A DNA stretch of 64,000 nt. Origin: Capsicum annuum (lineage: Eukaryota > Streptophyta > Magnoliopsida > Solanales > Solanaceae). The stretch is taken from contig NW_025861769.1 of NCBI RefSeq assembly GCF_002878395.1, positions 186,001 to 250,000 of the forward strand, written 5' to 3'. Shown piece by piece: positions 12,480 to 23,285 of the stretch (position 1 is its first letter; the number at the start of each line of letters is the position of its first letter). Both the position numbers and the translations under genes were made by a program. Below the pieces are notes generated by a model. That model ran no database searches and was not told where the DNA came from. It saw nothing but the letters and a program-made list of their open reading frames with translations.

Positions 12480-14799
12480 CCAATGGCCTCTATTTTTATT
12501 TTTATTTTTTCTCCTTTTTTTAAATTTTTTCCTCTTTTCATTAATCAATAATTTATTTAATAAATACAAAAATATCATATTTATTACATCTAATTATATA
12601 TCATGAATTACAAAAAATTCTTTATCTATTTATATTCTTTACTTAAATAACATTCTCATAAACTTCCTTCGATTTAATTTATGGTCTACCAATCTATAAA
12701 TAACTCATTTCCAAAATTGATTTGCATTGCAATTGGATGATAGTTGCTTGCCGTAGACACACCATTAACCACATGGCAACTGGTGACCATCGGATCAACA
12801 TTAGATTGTCCAGCTAGCGAATGCAAAGATTGTTGTATATCTTCTTATTCTTTCTTTTTGAGTATGCTATTTTTAGTTTATTTTCCATTTCACATTTTAC
12901 TGTGCATTAGAAAATATTTCGTAGTAATGATATTTAATGAAAATATTATGTGTGATCTTATTTTTAAGTAGTTTTTGGTATCTTGCATTGATTCTAATAA
13001 GCAAGGACGTGACATGTGAGATTTTAAATTATTTTCTTATAAGTTTTATTCATAGTACATTATTTTTGTGATTGTTTCTTGCACGAACCAAGAAAAAGAT
13101 CAAATGATGTGCATACATATAAAAAGAAGATTAGGAGAAGACTATGAAGAGATTTTAGGAGGACAAAGGTAGTATCATTACTGGCCAATTAACATAAATA
13201 TTGTTTTGGTAATGCTTTTTCTTTATTTCATTTTAAATAGTTTAAAATTAGTATTTTATTAATTTGATTTTATAAAGAAAAATTATTTGATATCTCCTTT
13301 TCACTACTTAAAGCACGTTCAAGCAACAACTTGGTGTTGCTCCTCCTGCTTTGGTTATGGATTTTAAGGAAGAAAATAAGTAACACCACAACATGATTTT
13401 TCCTCATATCATATGTACTATAGTTTCTATATAATACCTGTTACAAATTCTTCAAAAATGATGTGCTATTAGAGGATCCAATGCAAGTGTAATGATATTT
13501 TTGAAAAGTCATTATCATTAATTTATTAATCAAAAATCATTTATAATATAATAAAATAATATTATTTTTTTCATTATTTTCTTGTTTTAGCTACTCCTGC
13601 CTTTTCTTGTTCTTCTTCTTTATTTAATAGTTCTACACTTTCATTTTTATCCTATCAACTACACCTCATTATATCTTGATTATATTATTAATAAAAATGA
13701 GATCATTTTACATTTATTTTATTATTATTATTTTCTATTTTTTTATTTATTGTACAAAAATTAATGTGTCAATTAGTACTCTTTCATTTATTTATATTTT
13801 TAATATAAAATATTAATATTAATATCAATTAATCAATATATGTTTAAGTGATTAGTTTGTATCTCAATATATTAGCATATTGCAAAGTTGCTAATGGTAG
13901 AGTAACTTTTTTGTGTTTGAATACTTGTACAATTGATATTTTTGTGTTTTTGTCTAATTTTATGTTGACACTCTCTCTTGCTAAAGTTTGTACAACTAAC
14001 ATTTTAATATTTATTGGTTACATCTGCAGAATTAATGTGATGACGTACAAATCTGGATCATCTAAAGGCTTGGCTGGCGTTGGTTCTCGCATATCGTCAC
14101 TAAAAATGAATACATGATTTCATGACTTGCTAAAATTAACCATAAGTAAAAATATCTCTCTTATATGTAAAATTTATGTATTTAGATGGCTTAATTTTAC
14201 TTCAGGTTTATATCGTACATGTGCTTCTTTTTATTTTAATTCTTTTTTGTTCATTATTTTGTGTAAAAAGATTGTTTTTCTTTATTCTTTTTCTTATTTT
14301 TTAGCAAGTATAGGGGATGATAAATGACACAATTAGGGATGTTAAAAAAAACTCAAATAATTTTATTGTCATTATTTCTTAAAGCATCTAAAACATCAGC
14401 AGGTATGATCTTAAATTTTTAATAATAATGTCATAATTAAATTATACTTTCTTCTATATAGAGTTGACGAGAAAGAAAATTTAAACATAAGTTTGTCGAC
14501 TTAAAGTTTCAAATTTTTGCTCCAATGAATAAAAGTAAATTGTGTTCAAATACTTATTTTTTAAATTTGAATAATCCCATCTTATGTGTGTTAAACTTGT
14601 ATTTTACAGGGCTAATTTGAAAAAGGATTTATTATAAATAATTTTGACGGATCAAAAGATGTTGAATTGAGTTTCTATCGCAACTTCGGATTTAAATTAA
14701 AGTATATAATAGCTTGGAATGTAAAGTGTTAAGAATATACATGTTTCAATGTTTAAATTTCTTTTGTATGGATAATTTAGGAGGAACTCAATATTACAC
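12480..14799. other. Helitron A interior, AT-rich, no recognised gene
   Basis: About 2.3 kb of AT-rich sequence with only short open frames. A G/C-richer patch at 14030-14110 begins just after 'ctgcag' and could be an exon acceptor. Another at 12744-12850 also stands out. Neither translation was recognised. Confidence 0.4.
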
Positions 14800-14961
14800 T
14801 TAGGGGTCGTTCGGTTGGAAAGAATGATCCCAGAATAATTAATTTCAAAAATAGTTTAGGATAATTTATTTCATCACTATGGTGTAAATGGTGGGATATA
14901 TAATATTCCTAGTACTAATTAATACTTCACACCAAGCATGGGATAAAATTATTTTATTTTA

Positions 14962-15058
14962 GGGATAATACACACGAAAATACCTGAAGTTTAACCAAAT
15001 TTCCAGTGTAGCATAGTGAACTTTGCAGGGGTCCTATTACCCCCTATACTTTTAAAAT
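14962..15058 (+). repeat. Left TIR of the Mutator-type MITE
   Basis: The terminal inverted repeat begins directly after the 9-bp duplication. It is mismatched at scattered positions with the reverse complement of 25203-25298. It ends near a run of C at about 15070, which is prone to slippage. Confidence 0.88.
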
Positions 15059-15284
15059 TGGAATTAATCCCCCCCCCCCCTCCGAACTTTTTTAAAATGG
15101 AATTAATCCCCCCTCAAAACGTATACCCAGTTTTTCGGTGGGAAGTGCGGTGCACATGCTGTTTCTTCTCCATTTTATCACTTTTCAACATTTTTTCACA
15201 ATTACAACCATATTACATATTTCAAATGATTCCATTGAGTTTATGAAGAAATTTTTTTAAAATAATTGAATGAAATCTTTCATT

Positions 15285-15795
15285 AATTTTCCATTGAAAC
15301 TCAGAAGATTCAATTAGCGAGTTCCATTAATGGAAGTTTCAATGAAACTCGCTAACTGAATGGAACTCGCTAATTAATGAACCTCAAAAGATTCAAAAAA
15401 TTTAATTCATGATTCAATTTTCATTAATGGAACTCGGAAGATTCGAAAAATTTAATTTCATGTATGAAGCTATTCAATCTTCCGTTAATGGACCTCGAAA
15501 AATTCAAAAAATTTATTAATGGAACTCAGAATATTCAGAAAATTTAATTTCATGTATGAAGCTATTCAATCTTCCGTTAATAGAACTCGGAAGATTCAAT
15601 TTTCATTAATGGAACTCAAAATTAAATTAGCGAGTTTCCAAGTTTGAATCTTTCGAATCATCCATTGAGTTTCAATTAGCGAGTTCCTTTAAATTATAAC
15701 TATTGAGTTCCATTAAATTTCTATTCAACAATGGAGCAACCATTGTTGAAGAAAATAAAGAAAGAAGAAAGAAGAAAGAAGAAAGAAGAATGAAA
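15285..15795. repeat. Interspersed short repeats inside the Mutator-type MITE
   Basis: Words such as 'ttaatggaactcggaagatt', 'attagcgagttcc' and their complements recur many times. A block ending 'catgtatgaagctattcaat' occurs twice (about 15462 and 15554). A GAAGAAA-type microsatellite follows at about 15755-15790. This looks like internal amplification in a non-coding MITE. No open frame is supported. Confidence 0.65.
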
Positions 15796-15950
15796 ACATA
15801 AATAAATCTATAAAACTTTAAATAACTATAAAATTAAGTGGTTGTTTGGCAAAAAAAAAGAGTTTAAAACATTTTTAACACTGTTTATGCGCTCTGAGCA
15901 CGTGAATCACACGCAGTGTGCCAAGTGGCAGATATATGCCATTAAAATAC

Positions 15951-18270
15951 TGTAACACCCTAAGATCCCATCCCAGACATCACACGGTGCTTAAGGCCAC
16001 ACGTGACCTCAAGCTAACCCTCTGAGCCTGTCATCACCTCTATAACTCACTATGACAATAATCAAGCTGTAATAAAGAAGAATAATCATGTCATGAACAT
16101 ACTGGAATACAAAGAAATACTATCCTGTACAATCAAAATATTGAAGTTCTGTACATACTGGTACTCTAGTCTGACAAAGTCTCTACTACATAAGACTGAG
16201 GAGCCATTAGGACAGATCCCCAACTGACCCGTACTGAACTGAAAATAAATAACCATCTACTATCAAGACAAAAATAGGGGACATAGGTCCTTGAACCATG
16301 AGGACTCACCAACTGTATGAATGTAGATAGAGGTACTCGAAGATCACTGTCGCTGGTGAGACTGTGCGCCTGAACCTAAATCACGAGAAAATATAGAACA
16401 CAGAAGAGTATGGGAATTAGTACTTGGGAATGTACTGAATATGTGGGGGTGCAGGCAACATTTAAATAATATCATAAATGTATAAGAAAATCATGCATGC
16501 TAATAATAATGACTCTCTTCGCTTGAGTTACCTGAAATATATTTTCCATAAATCATCAATAATAACATATGCTTCATAAATCTCACAAACCGTTGGACTC
16601 AACTCAAACTCTTTGACTCATGACTTAGAGTGACTCGGTAACTCATGAAACTTGAACTATTATGGACTTAGGAGTTTCTGATAACCGACATAAAATATGT
16701 GAGCTTACATAGAGTCCAACATCTTGCCCACGTTGGGGAGAGCTGTTTTATCCTTGCCATCAGAGTAGAACCTTAACTTTAGTGATAACTTTCTTGGCCT
16801 TTGTCCCTTAATATTAATCCTACGATGGCACGTAGTTCTGGGAAAGTAGGATGCGCTGAACCCATACTTCCCGCTCGGTGCTAAATACTACTCCCATACT
16901 TAAGCTCAGAACGCTTTAGGAAATCCACCTTAATCAACTCAAGGGTCTATCATGAAGACCAAAATATAAATATATATCTCACTTGTAAATCATAATCAAC
17001 TTGTGGATTCCTAACTCGACTAAATCTCAAAATACTTCTCATCATCAAGTACACTTGCTTATCAAATCATATCAAGTATCAAATCTTCCAGAAAACATCA
17101 TAGAACTCCTTCTTGACTCTCAAGCTCAACATCAATATATATTCAATAGACAAACTTCTCATGGAAAAACATAAATCATGACACTTATCATAAATCACTT
17201 AGAAATTACCATTTCATGATAACAATATACAACTCATGACATAAATTATTAACTTAAGAAATAAGACAATGAAGTAGTCATATGTGTCAATCTTGTATAG
17301 CTCAAATCTCATAAATCCTTGATAAAGTAATTTGGGTGTGAACCCACTTTGCAAAATTCATAAAATTCAATAGAAATTAAATCTTTGGGCATAAGAACGA
17401 AAGAAGTGTTCTTGTTCAAAACCCCGCATACCTTAATCTTTGAAATTGAATGAACTGTAGTGCTTGGAACTTTATGCACACTTGAAATAAATAATTCTTG
17501 AAGCCCACACTATGAGGAACTTGGTTCTTAAAGAAATTTTGAAGATTTATGGATGATTCTTGGAAGATTTATGTTCTTGATATAACCCTAGATATATTAT
17601 CTCAAGAGAATTGGAAGAGAAAATGATGGAATTAGAGTTTGGATGGGATTCTCATATTTATAGAGGCCTCCAAAAGATGGGAAAAAACCAAAATACCCTT
17701 GCAAAAACATCTCTAAATTGCTGGGAAAAAAAACTGACGACATCCATGACAGGCCTTCAGACCCATGATAGGCCGTCATGAAATGTCATCACAAAAGGGT
17801 AGAATTTTATGATTTTCTACCTAAGGTTGACGACATCATCAAAAATGTCATCAGAAACATGACGACGTTGTCATAAATGTCGTCAGAAATGTGACAGGCC
17901 ATCAGAAACGTCGTCACCCTTTTCTAGATTGACATGCTGCAGTAAAATGGGTATAACTCTTTTTTGCAGTATCGGATTTTGGCGAAATTGGTATCATTGG
18001 AAAGATAATTCAATTATCTATCTGTTGATAGGTCATGAGCTCAAAAATTCCAACTATAATGAGAGATATGCTCGTTTAAAGTTGACTATACCAATATCCT
18101 TCCCGAGAATTCAATCGGTAAGGAATGTTTTGATTCACTCAATCGTTAGGGCATCTTTAACGCCTTAATACACACCATCCTTGATCAGAAAACAACCCAA
18201 AATATTATAATTTATTTTTTATGAGCTTGATTCATGGTTGCACTATTGGTTAGAGTCTCGGGATATTACA
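15951..18270 (-). repeat. Element 2, 3' LTR (2320 bp)
   Basis: This starts TGTAACACC and ends GATATTACA. It is the complete version of the LTR: it holds about 397 bp (16605-17001) that the partner LTR lacks. On the minus strand U3 begins at 18270, a TATA box lies at 17655-17662, and R/U5 runs toward 15951. Confidence 0.92.
17652..17925 (-). promoter_or_regulatory. LTR core promoter with TGACG/CGTCA cluster
   Basis: On the minus strand, TATAAATA (plus-strand 'tatttata' at 17655-17662) forms a good TATA box. Upstream of it in the transcription sense, 17735-17925 contains six TGACG or CGTCA words among many TGAC/GTCA half-sites. TGACG is the core of as-1-type sites bound by TGA-class bZIP factors. 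The partner LTR has the same arrangement. Promoter role is inferred from position and motifs. Confidence 0.6.
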
Positions 18271-18285
18271 ATATCTCCCCCTTGG
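18271..18285 (-). other. Polypurine tract of element 2
   Basis: The minus strand reads CCAAGGGGGAGATAT against the 3' LTR, identical to the tract of element 1. Confidence 0.88.
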
Positions 18286-18490
18286 AAAAATTCATCCTCG
18301 AATGTGGCTAGATAGGCCAAGAACAAGAGAAAATGAGGACGTAGAGCTAGAACAACTCACTAAAAGGGCTTACTTCATTATAAACTTTCGAGTACTTCAC
18401 AAAATGCATGAATCATAGAGATTATAACCATATAGCTGAATACACTGGATTAGAAGGAAACTGGATTAGGGAAGAATAGTACCTGCGGCT

Positions 18491-19785
18491 TAATTTGAAC
18501 TCGCGAAGAAAAGATGAGGGTATCTGGTTTGCATATCTACTTCTGTTTCCCAAGTAGCAGCCTCGATTGATTGATTTCACCACAGAAATTTGACCAAGGA
18601 AACTTTCTTATTTATTAGTCTACAAAGTTGATAATCTAGGATTTCAACTGGAACTTCATCATACGAAAGGCTATCCTGAACATCAAAACTTTCTGACGGA
18701 TCAACAATAACAGAATCACCAATGTTCTTCTTAAGCATAGAAATGTGAAAGATAGGATGGACAGCTGACAACTCGGCAGGCAATTCAATCTCTTAAGCTG
18801 CTTTCCCAACACGATTCAAAACTCTATAAGGGCCAACGTATCAGGGACTAAGCTTTCCTTTCTTACCAAATTTTTTCACCCCCTTCATGAGTGAAATCTT
18901 CAAGTACACTAGGTCGTTAACCTCAAACTCAAGAGCTCTTCTTCTCACATCTGCATATGACTTCTGATGACTCTGGGTTATCTTCAACCTTTCCCAAATC
19001 AGCTTAACTTTCTCCATAGCCTCAAACACAGCATCAGTTTCACTCACAGCGGCTTCACCCACTTCCAACCAACTTATGGGTGATCTACATAGCCTTCCGT
19101 ATAAACCCTCAAATGGAGCCATTCCAATGCTAGCATGAAAACTGTTGTTGTAAGTAAATTCAATCAATGGCAAATGTTCATCCCAACTTCCTTTGAAATC
19201 AAGAACACATGCCCTCAATATATCCTCCAAGGTCTGGATGGTCCTCTCAGCTTGACCATCAGTCTGCAGATGAAAAGCAGAGCTAAGATGAACTTGGGTA
19301 CCAAGACCCTTCTAAAAAGCCCTCCAAAAATGAGAAGTAAATTAAGTACCCCTGTTGGAGATAATAGACAAAGGAACTCCTTGCAGCCTGACTAACTCTC
19401 GAATGTCCAGCTTAGTATAGTCCTCAGCGGTGAAAGATGTACAAGAAATATGCGGAATTAGTCAACCTTTCTACAACGACCCAAATTGAATCATGTGACA
19501 TCGAGAAGGAGGTAAACCAGTCATAAAATCCATATTTACTTCTTCCCACTTCCAAGTAGGAATACTGAATTCTTGCATCATTCCACCGAGTCTTTGGTGT
19601 TCTATATTAACCTGTTGACAAGTTGTACACTTCTCTACGAATTTTTCTATATCCTTTTTCATACCATTCCACCAATAGATTTCTCGCAAATTATTGTACA
19701 TCTTGATAGCACCAAGATGAATAAAATATCGCGCGCTATGCACTTCAGTCATAATTCTCTGCTTTAAATCTTCAACATCAGGCAC
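18491..19785 (-). pseudogene. Integrase with chromodomain-like tail (element 2), inactive
   Basis: The minus strand shows the zinc-binding N-terminal part (HSARYFIHLG, then CTTCQQVN, 19600-19785). The core follows, and then the C-terminal GKKGKLSP and AVHPIFHISMLKK parts. A tail ILDYQLCRL...EAATWE...RYPHLF marks a chromodomain-like module. The first catalytic Asp (DSIWVV) survives only in a shifted frame. The second catalytic Asp is Asn (IISNRGT, codon at 19354-19356), followed by a stop. The Glu motif (DGQAERTIQTLED) remains near 19240-19260. A TGA also interrupts the tail at 18577-18579. The enzyme would have inserted cDNA into chromatin; this copy cannot. Confidence 0.88.
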
Positions 19786-19805
19786 ACATAATCTATTCTA
19801 AAATC

Positions 19806-21236
19806 TCAATAAACCATCTCCCTCTTGGGAGAAAACCTCCACCTTTTGGTCTTTAACTGACTCCTTAAACTAGCATCCATATCTTGCTTCTCCTTTACTT
19901 CCGAAACTGGAGAAGACTCGGAACTACACTGGACCCAAACATTACCCTCAGCTGAATCAAGAAATCTAAATCCCAACCTAGCCAGACAACGAGCTAACTT
20001 CTTCCTATCTTCCTCGACCTGTGCTACACTACTCACGGACGACCTGGTAAGGGCACCTGCCACTACATTGGCCTTGCCCGGGTGATACAGCACATTCAAA
20101 TCATAGTCCTTTAACAATTCTAACCATCGCCTCTGACGAAGATTCAACTCTCTCTAAGTAAACACATACTGTAAAATCTTGTGATCCGTAAAGATATCAA
20201 CATGAACACCGTACAAATAGTGTCTCCAAATTTTCAAGGCAAAAACCACTGCAGCTAACTCGAGGTCAAGGGTCGAGTAGTTCTTCTCATGTGGTTTCAA
20301 CTATCTGGAGGCATAGGCTATAACCTTACCTTTCTGCATCAACACGCAACCCAACCCAACTCTAGAAGCATCACAGTACACCAAAAATTCATCTACACCA
20401 TTTGGAAGGGTCAACACAGGAGCCGAAGTGAGTCGATTCTTCAACTCCTAAAAACTCTTCTCGCAAGAGTCAGACCATAGGAATTTAATTATTTTTGGGT
20501 CAACCGAGTCAAAGAAGACGCAATGGAAGAGAAACCCTCAACAAAACGATGGTAGTAGCCAGCTAGACCCAAGAAACTCCTAATATCAGACGGGGAAATA
20601 GGTCTAGGCCAATTTTTCATAGCTTCTATCTTTTGAGGGTCAACTCGAATACCTTCAAAAGAAACAATATGACCCAGAAAAGCAACTAACCTTAGCCAAA
20701 ATCGCACTTCCTAAATTTGGAAAATAGTTGATAATCTCTAAGGGTTTGCAAGACTATTCAGAGATGATCTGCATGGTCGTTCTCACGTCGGGAGTATACA
20801 AGATTATCATCTATTAACACAATAACAAACATATCCAGGTACTGTCTGAAAACCCGATTCATGAGGTCCATAAAGGATGCTGGGGCATTTGTTAGCTCGA
20901 AGGACATGACAAAGAACTCAAAATGACCATATTGGGTGCGAAAAGTTGTCTTTGGAATATCACACTCCCTAACTTTAAGATGGTGATAACCGGATCTCAA
21001 GTCTATTTTTGAGAAATAGTTAGCACCTTGCAGCTGATCAAATAAGTCATCAATTCAAGGAAGAGTGTACTTATTCTTGACTGTGACCTTGTTAAGCTAA
21101 CGATAATCAATGCACATCTATAATGAACCATCTTTCTTTTGCACGAACAAAACGGGTGCACCCCAAGGAGATAGTTAGGCCTTATGAAACCCTTATCTAA
21201 AAGATCTTTGAGTTGCTCTTTCAACTCCTTAAGTTA
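19806..21236 (-). pseudogene. Reverse transcriptase and RNase H (element 2), decayed
   Basis: The RT palm motif [13 protein letters not shown] lies near 20975-21010 and the catalytic loop [10 protein letters not shown] near 20800-20835 (family form FIDDILVYS), so the Asp pair is kept. [19 protein letters not shown] and the connection segment [17 protein letters not shown] follow at 20520-20680. RNase H ends with RQRRWLELLKDYDLNVLYHP and KANVVAGALTR (usual form ADALSR) near 20040-20150. Its middle, 20150-20480, is full of stops. Several frame changes separate these blocks. Order and motifs are those of Ty3/gypsy Pol. Confidence 0.87.
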
Positions 21237-21499
21237 TGCGGGGGCCATACGATATGGAGGAATAGAAATAGGCTACGTGACGGGGAGAAGATCAATCCCA
21301 AATTCTATCTCTCTATCGGGAGGTATCCCTAGAAGATCTTCTGGAAAAATATCACAAAACTCATTAACAATGTTGATCGACTAAATGGTCAGAGTCTCAA
21401 ACTTGGTATCTTTAACTCAAACTAAATGATAGATACAACCCTTGGATATCAATTTCCTAGCTTTAAGATAGGATATGAAATGACTCCTGGGAAATACAA

Positions 21500-21840
21500 A
21501 ATTTTTGGACTACTCAAAGGCTGGCTCATTGGGAAACTGAAACTTGACTACACGGTTATGATAGTCTATAGATGCATAAAAAAAGTGAAGCCAATCCATA
21601 CCCAGAATAATGTCAAAATCAACCATGTCTAGCTGAATCAAATCTGCAAACATAACTCTGTGAAGGACAGTGATAGGACTATACTTTCTTAGCAACAACA
21701 GGTTCACCTACTGGAGTAGAAACTAGAAAAGGCTCAGGAATCTTTTCAGCATTAATCTCAAAATTCACAGCCACTAACGGAGTTACATAAGAAAGACTTG
21801 ACCCAGGGTTCATCAACACATACACATCAAAATAAAATAC
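21500..21840 (-). pseudogene. Retropepsin-like protease (element 2), active site lost
   Basis: The minus strand shows VLMNPGSSLSYVTPL, where family members have an Asp at the N position (codon at 21808-21810). FLVSTPVGEPVV follows, and further on VDFDIILGMDWLHFFYA in the 21510-21707 frame. The protein would cleave Gag-Pol. Replacement of the catalytic Asp by Asn and a frame break near 21700 make it non-functional. It continues directly from gag. Confidence 0.82.
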
Positions 21841-23074
21841 ACAGAGCGTACCAGTAATAACATCTGGTGAATCTTCTTGCTCCTGGTGGGGTGGTATAGT
21901 ATAAAAGCGATTCTGGGGTTGACCACTGGCAGTACTAGATAAGGCACCCTGAGGAGGAGGAGGATGAACCCAAGGCGCTGGATCACTAATAGCCTGACTC
22001 TGGGGACGAACATTATGGCTCCCCTGTCTAGCATATGGACAATCCCTGAATTAGTGGCCCAACTTACCATAACCAAAACAACCTCTATGCTCAGCCATAC
22101 ACTCTCCAGGATGCGTCCTACCACACTTAGCACACGGGGGATAGTTAGGTCTATTACTCACACTTTCCTAAGACCTAGACACAGTAGGTTTATTACCCAG
22201 CTCCTGCCTGACTCTGGATGCGGGAGTACTAGCTGATAACGGTGTTGGCATAAAAGAACGGCTCTAAAACTGAGGGTGGATCCCTTCAAAACATCTACTC
22301 TCACTATACCTCTGTTGCTCTGATCTAACTCTCTTATTTCCTCTCACTCTTTTTCTCTCTCTTTCACCTTGTCCGCTTTAATCTGCTGGGCATGTATCAT
22401 CAATCTAGAAAGATCCATATCCCTATTGAGCATAGTGGACCTACATTCTTTCACAACATAACTCGATACGCTAGTCAAAAACTTACTCATACTGGTCCTA
22501 GAATCAGCCATCATACCGGGAGCATACTTAGACAATTGGTTAAATTTAAGACAATATTCCTTAACTGTCATGGAGCTTTGTCTCAAGTTCATAAATTTTT
22601 CTATTTTGCTTCCCTTGGCTCTGAAGGAATAAATCGGTCTAAGAACGTGTCCTGGAACAACTTCCAAGTCATGGGAGAAGCATCCTCCCCTATACTCTTC
22701 CTCCATAGCTCTACCCAATCATAAGCAACATCTTTCAAGTGATAGAAAGCTAGCTCCATACTTTCTTCCTCTGTTATATGCATAATTTGGGTGATCTTTT
22801 TCACTTCATCAAGATACATCTGTGGGTCTTCGCCTACCCTTGACCCATAAAACTCAGGCGGATTCATCCGCACAAAATCCTAAACTCGAGCTTCTGCAGA
22901 ATTACCTTCTTGCAGAGGTGGAACAGCGACTTGAACATTGGCCTGAGCATTGGCGGTAACTACCTGGGCTAGCGCCGGAAAAGCTACCCAAAATTCGTCA
23001 TGAATCACTGTCTCATTTAAAGGATCAACGAGTTGAGTTCGTTCATTATTTCTGCGAGCTCTACGAGGAGGCAT
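21841..23074 (-). pseudogene. Gag (element 2), one stop and one frameshift in the core
   Basis: The ATG at 23074-23072 opens MPPRRARRNNERTQLV. One in-frame TAG at 22880-22882 separates it from DFVRMNPPEFYGS in the same frame. The core includes YLDEVKKITQIMHITEEES and the family motif FMNLRQSSMTVKEYCLKFNQ, reached by a frame change near 22610. A double zinc knuckle lies at about 22050-22135: CAKCGRTHPGEC, then CFGYGKLGH-stop-FRDC, the second with Tyr in place of its second Cys. A hinge, QGALSSTASGQPQNRFYTI, leads into protease. This is the least decayed gag of the three Tekay-like copies. Confidence 0.88.
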
Positions 23075-23268
23075 TTTCTATCATAAGAGAGCATGAATAA
23101 ATAGCAGAGAGAAACAGTCATAGGCACGAAAGACTTCTTAAAGAAAGAAATGACTTTTCCTAAAACATCTTGTAGCCTCTTTCTCATATATGTGGCACGC
23201 TACACACCGATGATCAAGACTCTACGTAACGTGGCTTGTCAGACTCCCTAGGACTCCTTTAAACCTTA

Positions 23269-23281
23269 GGCTCTGATACCA
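23269..23281 (-). other. Primer binding site, initiator-Met tRNA (element 2)
   Basis: The minus strand reads TGGTATCAGAGCC, a perfect 13-base complement of the plant initiator-Met tRNA 3' end as I recall it. It lies four bases before the 5' LTR. Confidence 0.92.
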
Positions 23282-23285
23282 AGCT

